Source: Rhodococcus pyridinivorans
GTDB taxonomy: Bacteria > Actinomycetota > Actinomycetes > Mycobacteriales > Mycobacteriaceae
Assembly (NCBI RefSeq): GCF_900105195.1
Contig: NZ_FNRX01000002.1
Coordinates: 124,001-188,000, forward strand
DNA length: 64,000 nucleotides
Direction of reading: 5' to 3'
Position 1 is the first letter of the stretch. Each line of letters starts with the position of its first letter. The position numbers were made by a program, and so were the translations under genes. Positions 8,852-17,900 of the stretch are shown in pieces. The notes below the pieces were generated by a model that saw only the letters and a list, made by a program, of their open reading frames with translations, did no database searches and was not told the origin of the DNA.

Positions 8852-9734
8852 CGAACGGATCATCGGCGTCGTCGTCACACACCGCCGACGCGAACTGCTG
8901 GCGGATTCGCTGAAAGTTCTTGCCTCGCAGTCCCGTCCGCTCGACCATCTCGTGGTGGTCGACAACGGCGACGAGGACGCGGTGCGTGAGCTCGTCGACG
9001 CGGTGGACCTGCCCACGAGTTATCTCGGCTCGAAGCACAATCTCGGTGGAGCAGGCGGCTTCGCCCTCGGCATCCTGTACGCGCTGTCGCTGGGAGCCGA
9101 CCGGGTGTGGCTCGCCGACGACGACGGCCGCCCAGAGGGACCGGACGTGCTCGCGACGCTGCTCGACTGCGCGCAACGCAACGGCCTGGCCGAGGTGTCG
9201 CCGGTCGTGTGCGACATCGCGCAACCCGACCGCCTCGCCTTCCCGCTGCGTCGCGGTGTGGTGTGGCGGCGGTGGCGGCACGAACTCGGCGACGAGGACC
9301 TGTTGCCCGGCATCGCCTCGCTGTTCAACGGTGCGCTCTTCACCGCCGCGGCGATCGACGCGGTGGGTGTGCCCGACCTGCGCCTGTTCGTCCGTGGCGA
9401 TGAGGTCGAGGTGCACCGGCGTCTCGTCCGCTCGGGACTGCCGTTCGGCACCTGCCTGCAGACGGCCTATCTGCACCCGGACGGTGCCGACGAGTTCAAG
9501 CCGATTCTCGGCGGCCGGATGCACACGCAGTATCCGGACAACGACACCAAGCGCTTCTTCACCTACCGCAACCGCGGCTACCTGCTGTCGCAGCCGGGAC
9601 TGCGCCGGTTGCTGCCCCAGGAATGGGTGCGGTTCGGCTGGTACTTCCTGATCACGCGCCGCGACCCGGCCGGTCTGCGCGAGTGGATCCGGTTGCGCAG
9701 ACTCGGGCGCGAGGAGAGATTCGAACGCCCCTGA
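8844..9734 (+). CDS. glfT1: Galactofuranosyltransferase GlfT1
   Basis: 296 residues of a GT2-like (GT-A) glycosyltransferase. GlfT1 adds the first galactofuranose residues to the decaprenyl-PP-GlcNAc-Rha linker on the cytosolic membrane face. Visible are IIGVVVTHRRRELLADSLKVL, the nucleotide-sugar region SKHNLGGAGGFALG, and the metal-binding aspartates in VWLADDDGRPEG. The GTG start at 8844 overlaps the wzt stop, implying coupled translation. It corresponds to Rv3782. In M. tuberculosis the permease gene follows directly; here an unrelated block follows. Confidence 0.88.
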   Translation: MADERIIGVVVTHRRRELLADSLKVLASQSRPLDHLVVVDNGDEDAVRELVDAVDLPTSYLGSKHNLGGAGGFALGILYALSLGADRVWLADDDGRPEGPDVLATLLDCAQRNGLAEVSPVVCDIAQPDRLAFPLRRGVVWRRWRHELGDEDLLPGIASLFNGALFTAAAIDAVGVPDLRLFVRGDEVEVHRRLVRSGLPFGTCLQTAYLHPDGADEFKPILGGRMHTQYPDNDTKRFFTYRNRGYLLSQPGLRRLLPQEWVRFGWYFLITRRDPAGLREWIRLRRLGREERFERP

Positions 9735-9746
9735 CGGTGCCGTCGC

Positions 9747-10031
9747 TCAGTCGGTGATGACCGTCTGCGCTGCGATCTCCTTGAGTTTCGCGTTCGCCCA
9801 GCGCAGTTGGCGCAGGGTCTGCGGATGGCAGCGTTCGGAGAGGGCGAGGTCGTAGTCGTGGCCGGCGCGGGCGAGTTCGCGCACATGCTGCTGCGACCAG
9901 CCGGCGATGTCACGCGCAACGTGGAAGATCTCGTGGTCGACCTTGTGCCGGTCCGCCGTGCGCAGCAGTTCGGTCGCCAGGTCGTTCTCCGAGCGGTGCA
10001 GTTCGCGGATCGCCAGGGAGACCTTGTTCAT
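9747..10031 (-). CDS. Small conserved protein, partner of the adjacent molybdoenzyme
   Basis: 94 residues, MNKVSLAIRELHRSENDLATELLRTADRHK onward, mostly helical and charged, with several histidines (HKVDHEIFH, QQHVREL, ERCHP). I do not recognise a named family. Its ATG overlaps the stop codon of the upstream molybdopterin oxidoreductase by 4 bases (ATGA), so the two are almost certainly co-translated. A chaperone or small subunit for that enzyme is possible but unproven. Confidence 0.65.
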   Translation of the reverse strand: MNKVSLAIRELHRSENDLATELLRTADRHKVDHEIFHVARDIAGWSQQHVRELARAGHDYDLALSERCHPQTLRQLRWANAKLKEIAAQTVITD

Positions 10032-12487
10032 CGCGGTCCTCCGTCGTCGAGCGTCTCGGTGATCTCGGCGTCCGGTCCACCCGAGGTGGCTGGCACGCTG
10101 CCGGAGACCGGTGCCGAGGCGGTGGTGGTCGGTGCCGCGGACGGCCCGCCCTCGGCGACGGCGACCCGTTCGACGCACGCGGCGCCCGACTTGAACAGGG
10201 GTTGCTTCGACGCCGGGTCCCAGTCGGTGAAGGTCAGTTCGTTGGCCGCGCGCCCCTCGAGCGCCGGTTCGTGGCCCGCCGGGGTGTCCCAGTAGCCGTA
10301 GTGGAACGGCAGGAACAGCACCCCGTTCCGGATCCCGCTGATCCGCAACCGCGCGGTGACGTGCCCGCGCGGGGTGTCGATCCGCAGCAGGTCGCCCTCC
10401 GACCAGCCGTGCCGCTCGGCGTCGCCCGCCGACATCTCCACCCACACCTCCGGTGCCGCGCGTTGCAGTTGCGGGGCGCGGCCGGTCTTCGTGCGGGTGT
10501 GGAAGTGGTAGAGCGTGCGGCCGGTGGTGAGTAGATAGGGATACTCGTCGGAGACCGTCTCATGCGGGGGAAGATACTCACCCGCCTTGATGATCGCCTT
10601 GCCGAAGGGGTTCAGCGCCCGGCACTCGGTGGGTTCGACCGGCGCTCCGGTGACCATGTCCCGTCCGTAGTTCTCGCAGTAGTCCGGTGCGGCCCAGAAC
10701 TTTCCGCCCTCGTAGAGACGTTCGGTCCCGTCGGGTGCGTCGGCGTTGCACGGCCACTGGATTCCGCTTCCGCCACGTAGTTTTTCGTAGGTGATGCCCG
10801 TGTAGTCGCAGGGCCGCCCGGCCGTGCACTCCTTCCACGCCTCGAATGTCTCCTCGGGCGTGGACCACTTCACGAGCGGGTCTCCGTCCTTGTCACGCAG
10901 ATCGATCCGGCGCGCGTAGTCGACGAAGATGTCGAGATCGGGTCTGGCCTGTCCGGGTGGTTCGACGGCCTTCTCCGACAGGTGCACGGTCCGGTCGGTG
11001 TTGGTGAACGTCCCGGTCTTCTCACCCCAGGTCGCAGCGGGCAGGACGACGTCGGCCAGCTGCGCGGTCTCCGACAGGAAGATGTCCTGCACAACGAGGA
11101 AAAGCCTGTCCTGGGAGAGGATCTCACGCACCCGGCGCAGTTCCGGCAGGGACACCGCCGGGTTCGTCCCGCTCACGTAGAGGAAGCGGATCGAGCCGTC
11201 CTCGACGTACCGCATCATCTGCATGAGGTGGGTGGGCGCGGTGTAGTGCGGGATCCGCATCGGATCGATGTTCCACACCCGGGCGAGGTCCTCGACGTGC
11301 GATTCGTTGGCCCAGTTGCGGAAGGCCGGCAGGTCGCCGTCGGCGCCGCATTCGCGGGTGTTCTGCGCGGTGGGCTGCCCGTTCATCTGGAGGACTCCGC
11401 AACCGGGCCTACCGAGCATGCCGCGCACGAGATGGATGTTGTTCACCTGCACGGCAGCCGCGGTGGCCTGATGGGACTGGTAGAAGCCCTGCAGGACCGT
11501 CGAGAGCAGCCGCTCCGCCGTGCCGAGCAGTCGAGCGGCCTCCCGCAGATCCTCGATGGGGACGTCGCAAATCTCGGCGGCCTTCTCGAGGGGATAGTCG
11601 TCGAGTTGGGTGCGCAGTTCGTCGAATCCGACGGTGTGGTCCTCGATGTACTTCTCATCGATCCACCCGCGTCGCAGGATCTCGTGCAACAGCCCGTTCA
11701 TGAGGACGACGTTGGTGCCCGGGCGCGGGGCGAGGTGCACCGTCGCGGCCCGCGCGACCGGCGTCCGCCGCGGATCCACACAGATCACGGCCGGCGGATT
11801 CGGTCCGGCGAGCCGATCGAGGACCCGCGTCCATGTCACCGTCTGCGTCTCGGCCATGTTGTGTCCGTAGAGCGCGATGACGTCGGCATGATCGATGTCG
11901 GTGTAGGAGCCGGGCTGGCCGTCGCACCCGAAGGACTGTTTGAGGGCGGCAGCCGCCGTCGCTGTGCACAGCCTCGTGTTGCCGTCCATGTGGTTGGTGC
12001 CGATGCCACCGTGACCGATGAGCGCGAGGGTGTAGTACTCCTCCAGGAACAGCTGCCCGGTGGTGTAGAAGCCGACCGAACTGGGGCCGCGCTCGTCGAG
12101 CAGTTGTTTCGTGCGACCGGCAACAGCATCCATCGCGGTGTCCCAGTCGGTCTCGACGAGTTTGCCGTCGCGGCGGATCAACGGCACGGTGAGCCGGTCC
12201 TCCGAGTGGATCGCCTGCCAGCCGAACAGATCCTTGGGGTCGAGCCGCCCGTGGTTGACCCGGTCGACGGCACGTCCGCGCACCCCCACCATGCGTCCGT
12301 CCTTGACGGCGATGTCGAGGCCGTCGCCGTTGGAATGCAGGATGGTCGCCGACTGCACCCATCTGTCGACATCGTCCTCGGTCAGTCCGTCGGCGAGAAA
12401 AGTGTCGACGCGGGTGGGCCAGCGTTGCCCGCGTCCGTAGGGTGTGCGCGAACCCCACGGATCCGCGATGCGATCCACGGTGGTCAT
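10028..12487 (-). CDS. Molybdopterin oxidoreductase of the nitrate reductase (NapA/NasC) type, without N-terminal Fe-S cysteines
   Basis: 819 residues from ATG 12487. The molybdopterin-binding core is clear: GHGGIGTNHMDGNTRLCTATAAAALKQSFG (probable Mo-ligand Cys), DADVIALYGHNMAETQ-like segment, QMNGQPTAQNTRECGADGDLPAFRNW, and the C-terminal molydop-binding domain from YLLTTGRTLYHFHTRTKTGR. The expected N-terminal 4Fe-4S site is degenerate: T48, H51 and D55 occupy exact CX2CX3C spacing, and D83 sits where an NxGxxCxKG cysteine is expected. It may thus lack the cluster. It is coupled to the 94-residue gene downstream. The substrate is unknown. Confidence 0.8.
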   Translation of the reverse strand: MTTVDRIADPWGSRTPYGRGQRWPTRVDTFLADGLTEDDVDRWVQSATILHSNGDGLDIAVKDGRMVGVRGRAVDRVNHGRLDPKDLFGWQAIHSEDRLTVPLIRRDGKLVETDWDTAMDAVAGRTKQLLDERGPSSVGFYTTGQLFLEEYYTLALIGHGGIGTNHMDGNTRLCTATAAAALKQSFGCDGQPGSYTDIDHADVIALYGHNMAETQTVTWTRVLDRLAGPNPPAVICVDPRRTPVARAATVHLAPRPGTNVVLMNGLLHEILRRGWIDEKYIEDHTVGFDELRTQLDDYPLEKAAEICDVPIEDLREAARLLGTAERLLSTVLQGFYQSHQATAAAVQVNNIHLVRGMLGRPGCGVLQMNGQPTAQNTRECGADGDLPAFRNWANESHVEDLARVWNIDPMRIPHYTAPTHLMQMMRYVEDGSIRFLYVSGTNPAVSLPELRRVREILSQDRLFLVVQDIFLSETAQLADVVLPAATWGEKTGTFTNTDRTVHLSEKAVEPPGQARPDLDIFVDYARRIDLRDKDGDPLVKWSTPEETFEAWKECTAGRPCDYTGITYEKLRGGSGIQWPCNADAPDGTERLYEGGKFWAAPDYCENYGRDMVTGAPVEPTECRALNPFGKAIIKAGEYLPPHETVSDEYPYLLTTGRTLYHFHTRTKTGRAPQLQRAAPEVWVEMSAGDAERHGWSEGDLLRIDTPRGHVTARLRISGIRNGVLFLPFHYGYWDTPAGHEPALEGRAANELTFTDWDPASKQPLFKSGAACVERVAVAEGGPSAAPTTTASAPVSGSVPATSGGPDAEITETLDDGGPR

Positions 12488-12852
12488 GTTCCCGGCAGTA
12501 CCCGGGGTGGGAGTGCTCAAACGTTGCACCCCCACACGACCGGACCTTCAGTTCCTCGCAGCGACGATGATGGCGTGGATGATCCATACCGGCAGCCACG
12601 CGCCGCACGTGATCAATGTGAGGACGAGATGCAGGAGATGGGGGCAGTCCGCGCGATTCACATTATTGACGGTGACCTGCTGGATCGGCGCGAACGGCTG
12701 CGGGGGCGGGTACGCAGACTGCAGATGCCCGTGGAACTGTCCATCCCATCAGGACACGCGCGCGAAATCTCGGAACACAATCCGGCAGATCCGACCGCGG
12801 ATGTACGCACTTCGTCCTACACTTTCGCCACCCTCGACCTCGGGAGCCAGTG
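12488..12852. other. Divergent intergenic region holding a degraded small gene
   Basis: About 365 bases between the molybdoenzyme start and the acyl-CoA ligase start. The only coding signal is the startless reverse-strand frame described separately at 12548-12745. Confidence 0.5.
12548..12745 (-). pseudogene. Startless small membrane protein, probably frameshifted
   Basis: A 65-residue reverse frame ends in HLLHLVLTLITCGAWLPVWIIHAIIVAARN, preceded by a proline/glutamine-rich YPPPQPFAPIQQVTVNNV. This pattern (PPQ-rich head, LLHLxLTxxTCGxWxPVWI tail) is common in small actinobacterial membrane proteins. In this frame a TGA at 12749-12751 precedes the segment and no ATG/GTG/TTG lies before residue 28. 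Removing one G from the GGG near 12745 would put an ATG in frame, so a one-base frameshift or sequencing error is likely. A GTG at 12661 would give only 37 residues. Confidence 0.5.
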
Positions 12853-14634
12853 ATGACCCCTCGTGCCACCTCACCGTCGACCCTCTGCGAAGCCTTCCAG
12901 ACCACCGCCGCGGCGTACCCCGACAAGGTCGCGCTGCGCACCCCCGACGACTCCGTCTCCTACACCTGGCGTCAGTACGCGCAGCGCGTCGAACGCCTCG
13001 CCGCCGGACTCGCCGGGCTCGGCGTGAACCGCGGGGACACCGTCGGCCTCATGCTCACCAACCGGCCCGAATTCCACCTTCTCGACACCGCCGCGATCCA
13101 CCTCGGCGCGGCGCCGTTCTCGATCTACAACTCGCTGACCGCCGAACAGATCTCGTACGTGCTCGGCAACGCCGGCAACCACGTGATGATCGCCGAGGAA
13201 CAGTTCGTCCCCGTCCTGCGGCAGGCGATCGGCGACACGAAGGTCGAGCACCTGGTGTGCATCGACGGCAAACCGGAAGGCACCATCTCCCTCGACGGCC
13301 TCGAGGCCGCCACCGATCCGTCCTTCGACTTCGAGGCCTCGTGGAAGGCCGTGCAACCGCCCGACCTGCTGACCCTCATCTACACCTCGGGCACCACAGG
13401 CCCGCCGAAGGGTGTCGAACTCACCCACGCCAACCTGCTCGCCGAACTCGAAGCGACGAGCTCGTATCTGCCCATCGGTCCGGACGACCGGATCCTGTCG
13501 TATCTGCCCGACGCGCACATCGCCAACCGCTGGGGCTCGCACTACTCGAGCCTGTACAGCGGCATGCAGATCACCACGCTCGACGACCTCAAGCAGGCCA
13601 TCACCGTGCTACCGAGCCTGCGGCCGACGCTCTTCGGCGCCGTCCCCCAGGTCTGGTACAAGCTCAAGGCCGCGATCGACAAGACCCTCGCCGAGGAGTC
13701 GAGCCCGATCAAGAAGAAGCTCGCACTGTGGGCGATCGACGTCGGACGCAAGCGCGCCCGGCTGCAGTCCGATGGCAAACCGGTCCCCCGGTCCCTCGAG
13801 GTGCAGCACGCGGTGGCCGACAGGCTGGTGCTGTCCGCGATCCGCGGCAAGCTCGGTCTCGACCAGGTCCGCGCCGCCGTCACCGGCGCCGCGGCGATCT
13901 CGCCGGAGGTCCTCGAGTTCGTTCTCGCCCTCGGCATTCCGTGCTCCGAGGTGTGGGGCATGTCGGAGACCTCGTGCGTGGTCACGATGAACCGGCCGGG
14001 CGCCATCCGCATCGGTACCGTCGGCCAGGCCGTGCCGTGCGCGCAGATCAGGATCGCCGAAGACGGCGAACTGCTCGTCTCCGGCCCGCTGCTCATGAAG
14101 GGCTACCGCAACGACCCCGAGAAGACTGCCGACGCAATTGATTCCGACGGCTGGTTGCACACCGGCGACATCGGCGAGATCGACGCGGACGGTTACCTAC
14201 GGTTGATCGACCGGAAGAAGGAGATCATCGTCAACGCGGCGGGGAAGAACATGTCGCCCACCAACATCGAAGGCACCCTGCGTGCCGCGTGCCCCATGCT
14301 CGGTGGCGCCGTCGCCATCGGCAACGACCGCCCCTACAACGTCGCCCTGCTCGCACTCGACCCCGACGCCCTGGCCATCTTCGCCGAACAGCACGGTCTC
14401 AGCGGCACCCACGAGGAACTCACCCGGCATCGGGTGGTCCTCGAATCGATCGCGAAGTCGGTCGAGGAGGCGAACAGCAAACTGTCGCGGGTCGAGCAGA
14501 TCAAGAAGTACACGGTGCTGCCGACGATCTGGGAACCCTCCGGCGACGAGCTGACCCCGACGATGAAGCTCAAGCGCAAGCCCATCGATGCCAAATACGC
14601 GGAGGAGATCGACAAGTTGTACGCGGGAGCCTGA
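12853..14634 (+). CDS. Long-chain fatty acid-CoA ligase (FadD-like, AMP-forming)
   Basis: 593 residues of the ANL superfamily, activating fatty acids to acyl-CoA through an acyl-adenylate. Visible motifs are LIYTSGTTGPPKGVELTHAN (P-loop), VWGMSETS, the ATP-binding GWLHTGDIGEIDADGYLRLIDRKK hinge and a C-terminal catalytic lysine region TMKLKRKPI. ATG 12853 was taken over GTG 12850 because GGGAG then has a usable 6-base spacing. The M. tuberculosis cell-wall cluster has no such gene at this point; it belongs to the block inserted between glfT1 and wzm. Confidence 0.85.
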   Translation: MTPRATSPSTLCEAFQTTAAAYPDKVALRTPDDSVSYTWRQYAQRVERLAAGLAGLGVNRGDTVGLMLTNRPEFHLLDTAAIHLGAAPFSIYNSLTAEQISYVLGNAGNHVMIAEEQFVPVLRQAIGDTKVEHLVCIDGKPEGTISLDGLEAATDPSFDFEASWKAVQPPDLLTLIYTSGTTGPPKGVELTHANLLAELEATSSYLPIGPDDRILSYLPDAHIANRWGSHYSSLYSGMQITTLDDLKQAITVLPSLRPTLFGAVPQVWYKLKAAIDKTLAEESSPIKKKLALWAIDVGRKRARLQSDGKPVPRSLEVQHAVADRLVLSAIRGKLGLDQVRAAVTGAAAISPEVLEFVLALGIPCSEVWGMSETSCVVTMNRPGAIRIGTVGQAVPCAQIRIAEDGELLVSGPLLMKGYRNDPEKTADAIDSDGWLHTGDIGEIDADGYLRLIDRKKEIIVNAAGKNMSPTNIEGTLRAACPMLGGAVAIGNDRPYNVALLALDPDALAIFAEQHGLSGTHEELTRHRVVLESIAKSVEEANSKLSRVEQIKKYTVLPTIWEPSGDELTPTMKLKRKPIDAKYAEEIDKLYAGA

Positions 14635-14677
14635 TCCGTCACCGCGCCGACCGGTTCGCAGGACCGTTGATCGCGCA

Positions 14678-17170
14678 CTACCTCGACGAATCGCTGAGCG
14701 AGACGGTGTAGTCGCCGACGATCTGCTCAGCGATCTCACGCACCTTGACGTTGCGGTGCTGGGAGAAGGCGACGAGTTTGTCGAAGGCCGCGTCGGCATC
14801 GCACTTGAACGTAGCCATCATCAATCCGACGGCCTTGCTCAGCGTCGAACGGGTCTCCAACGCCGTCTTCAACTGGTCGGATTCACGTTCCCGCGCGACG
14901 AGCGTCTGCTCACGCAGCCACGACAATTCGAGGTTCACGCGAACGCGGGCGACGAGTTCATCGGGGTGGAACGGTTTGGTGATGTAGTCGTCGGCGCCGG
15001 TGCGCAGACCGCCGATCGTGGCCTCCGCGCCGGCACGTGCCGTCAGGAGGATGACCGGCAGACGGGAGGTCGCCGGGTCGCGGCGGATCTCCTCGAGCAG
15101 CTCCACCCCGTCCCGCCCGGGGAGCATGATATCGCTCAGCACGAGATGCGGCGGTCGCGATCGGATTCGCTCGAGTGCGGTATCGCTGTCCTCCACCGCA
15201 TCCACGTGCCAACTCTGGCGACGCAACAATTGCGTCAGATAGTCACGCATGTCCGCGTTGTCCTCGATCACGAGGATCCGCGGTAACGAATCCACATCCT
15301 CTCCCTGCGCGAATGATTCGTCCTCGTCGAGAGTGACCCTGTCCCACTGTTGCGCTTCGCCGACGTACATGGCGCCCAGATCCCCCGGAACGGTTCCGGC
15401 CGGAGACTCCGACGTCGGGTCGAGGACGCGGGGAACGGACACGGTGAAGGTGCTGCCGCGTCCGAGTTCACTGGACACGGTTACCTCTCCCCCGAGCGCG
15501 TGGACCCAGTCCGAGACGAGGGACAGACCCAGCCCGATCCCTTCCCGGCTGCGTCCGCCGGCGCTCTCGACGCGATGGAACCGTTCGAAGACGCGGGCGA
15601 GTTCCGACTCCGGAATGCCGAGACCCGTATCGGCGACCTTCAGGACCAGTCGATCGCCCTCGACGTCCAGATCCACCTCGACCGACCCCGAAGGGGTGTA
15701 CTTGATCGCGTTCGAGAGCAGGTTCAGCACGATGTGGGCCCACGTCTGGGGATCGAGCCGGGTTTGCTCGGCCGCCGCGTCGGCGATCCGGCTGCGCAGG
15801 TCCAGGCCCGCGCGGTGCGCCACGTCGGCGAACAGGTCCACACATTCGGCCGTGAGCGCCGCCGGATCGGTCGGTTCCAGGGACTTCCTCGACGGGTCGG
15901 TCTCGGCACGCGTCGCTTCGAGCAGTGCGTCGACAAGTCGCCGCAATCGGATCGCGGCGCGCTGGGAGGCCTCCAGCGATTGCCGCTGCGCCTCCGTCAA
16001 CGTCGTGGCGTCGTCGAGCACACTCTGCAACGGGCCGAGGAGCAGCGTGAGCGGCGTGCGGAACTCGTGGCTGATCGATTCGAAGAACCGCGTCTTGGCG
16101 GCGTCCAGCGCCGCGAACGCATCGGCCCGGCGACGCTCGGCATCCATCGCTGACGCATCGCGCAGCAGCCCCGAAATCTTCGTGACCACGAGGTCGACGA
16201 AGGTCGAGTACGCGGCGTCGAACACCCGGTACGGACTCAGTCCGACGGCGAGGACACCGAGCGGGAAGTCGTGTCCCGACGCCGTCAACGGCACGAGGAG
16301 GAGGGTGCCGATCGGATGGTCGCCGAGGGCCCGCTGCGGGTCGAGCAGATCCGGGGAACGCTCGGCGACGCCGGAGACGACGAAGGGTTCGGAGGCCCTG
16401 GCGGCCTTCGACAGCAGCTGGTCCTCATCCGGTCCGAGCAGGGCACCCGAGAAGCCGGGCTTCGTCCCCATTACGGCGAGCTGCTTCCAGTTCGGTTGCG
16501 GATCATCGGGATCCACCACCCGACTGTCGAGGAACAGCGCGGCCAGGGGAATGTCCTGATGGCTCGGAGCGAGCGCGTCCAGCGCGTTCCGGCACGTGTC
16601 GATCACCGACAGGCCCGAATCGGTGATCGCCACCGTACCCAGGCGGCTCAGAGCCTCCAGACGACGCTCACCGAGTACCCGTGAGGTGACGTCGGTGGTC
16701 GCGACGAAGACCCCCGCGACCTCGCCGGACTCGTCGCGGATCGGGCTGTAGGAGAAGGTCCAGTAGGTTTCTTCCTCGTAGCCGTGGCGCTGCATGAACA
16801 GCAGTTCTTCCTCGGCGAAGGTGGCGGTGCCCGCCATCGCCCGTTCGACGCGCGCGCCCACCTCGTCCCACACCTCGTGCCAGCATTCCGGCGCCGGCTG
16901 CGCGACCGCCGCGGGGTACTTGTCGCCGAGGACGGGGATGATCGCGTCGTTGAAGATCTGCACGAGCTGCGGCCCCCACCACAGGAGCATCGGCACCTCG
17001 GACGGCAATACCGTCCGCACTGCCATGCGCAGTTCCGCCGGCCAGGACTCCACCGGCCCCAGAGGGGTGGCCGACCAGTCGGTCTTCCGAAACCGTTCCA
17101 GGCATTCTCCCGGCCCCGCGAACAGGCGTTCCGCCGACCACGCCTCTCCCGACTCGGCTGTCGCCCTCAT
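14678..17170 (-). CDS. Hybrid sensor histidine kinase with receiver and C-terminal ANTAR domain
   Basis: 830 residues. Order read from sequence: PAS-like domain (about 25-165), GAF-like sensor (170-345), HisKA with ISHEFRTPLT (His368), HATPase with NLLSNAIKYTP, VADTGLGIP and GIGLGLSLV (470-590), receiver with DNAD and phospho-acceptor Asp680 in LVLSDIMLPGRDG and Lys732, then an ANTAR domain (about 752-823) with STLSKAVGLMMATFKCDADAAFDKL. ANTAR domains bind two-hairpin RNAs to prevent transcription termination, so this protein may sense, relay and act on RNA in one chain. No transmembrane segment is obvious, so the sensing is probably cytosolic. Confidence 0.85.
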   Translation of the reverse strand: MRATAESGEAWSAERLFAGPGECLERFRKTDWSATPLGPVESWPAELRMAVRTVLPSEVPMLLWWGPQLVQIFNDAIIPVLGDKYPAAVAQPAPECWHEVWDEVGARVERAMAGTATFAEEELLFMQRHGYEEETYWTFSYSPIRDESGEVAGVFVATTDVTSRVLGERRLEALSRLGTVAITDSGLSVIDTCRNALDALAPSHQDIPLAALFLDSRVVDPDDPQPNWKQLAVMGTKPGFSGALLGPDEDQLLSKAARASEPFVVSGVAERSPDLLDPQRALGDHPIGTLLLVPLTASGHDFPLGVLAVGLSPYRVFDAAYSTFVDLVVTKISGLLRDASAMDAERRRADAFAALDAAKTRFFESISHEFRTPLTLLLGPLQSVLDDATTLTEAQRQSLEASQRAAIRLRRLVDALLEATRAETDPSRKSLEPTDPAALTAECVDLFADVAHRAGLDLRSRIADAAAEQTRLDPQTWAHIVLNLLSNAIKYTPSGSVEVDLDVEGDRLVLKVADTGLGIPESELARVFERFHRVESAGGRSREGIGLGLSLVSDWVHALGGEVTVSSELGRGSTFTVSVPRVLDPTSESPAGTVPGDLGAMYVGEAQQWDRVTLDEDESFAQGEDVDSLPRILVIEDNADMRDYLTQLLRRQSWHVDAVEDSDTALERIRSRPPHLVLSDIMLPGRDGVELLEEIRRDPATSRLPVILLTARAGAEATIGGLRTGADDYITKPFHPDELVARVRVNLELSWLREQTLVARERESDQLKTALETRSTLSKAVGLMMATFKCDADAAFDKLVAFSQHRNVKVREIAEQIVGDYTVSLSDSSR

Positions 17171-17900
17171 GCCCCGTCACTCCCATCTCCGGTACGTCCC
17201 GCCCGCCGTCATTCTCCGCCGATATCGCGCAGAACGACGCCACATGGAGGACATGCGTCCTCCTTTCCCCAGGTGGGCGGCATGGGTGGAAATGGTGGTA
17301 CGTCGGCGGACGCTGGGAACAGTGAAGGCGGCGGCTTCGGCGGCGGGGCCCGACCCGCCGGCGCCTACGTCATCAGCGGTGGGAACGTGTCGGGCGACCC
17401 GCCGTGGACGTCAACCGTCTGGTGCGCTCGATCGCGGGGGGTGGTGATCACCTTCCTGATCACGCGCACTGTCGTCGACCGTCCGCCGAGTCGAACCGTT
17501 GGTGTAGTACAGGACCGACCGTTGCCCGTATTGCGCTTCCGGACGGTCCCGTAGAACTTCACCGATGGCGGCCTGCCTGCACTTCCTTCGACGCGCGCTC
17601 GGCCTCCACCACAACTGAGGGCGAACCCTCGGCGCGCTCGTCGCCGGTGCATGGCTCGGCGAGACGCAGCAGGTGTAGATACAACCGATGTCGGAACTGT
17701 ACGAGTGGCTGGGCGACTCCGGCCATATGGACGACGGCGCCTGACGAGGAGCCGAGCGAGCCCGACGTTGTGTGCGAGGAAACGCCGAGAACTCGACAAC
17801 AACGTCGGACTCGATTGCACCCGATCGTGTTTCCCGCGTGACAGATGTGCATACTGTTGCGGGTCGTTCAGGGGGAACGACCGCGACGATCGGGGGGATC
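17171..17900. other. 730-bp region with no convincing gene
   Basis: Several overlapping frames exist on both strands but none has the codon pattern or start signals of its neighbours. On the reverse strand two adjacent frames near 17411-17750 together read like a broken protein (a QFRHRLYLHLLRLAEP segment, then EVLRDRPEAQYGQRSVLYYT in another frame). This could be a decayed gene. Near 17864-17880 an inverted repeat TCGTTC/GAACGA precedes the next gene, and CATACT lies just upstream as a possible -10. Confidence 0.4.

Noticed and set aside
12663..12941. 92-residue reverse frame overlapping the acyl-CoA ligase start
   Set aside because: It has no family-like sequence. The better coding signal in this region is the small membrane protein in another frame.
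12853..14634. Acyl-CoA ligase as part of the mycolate pathway
   Set aside because: FadD32 at 52472 has the fatty acyl-AMP ligase features and the operon link to pks13; the gene at 12853 looks like an ordinary long-chain acyl-CoA ligase.
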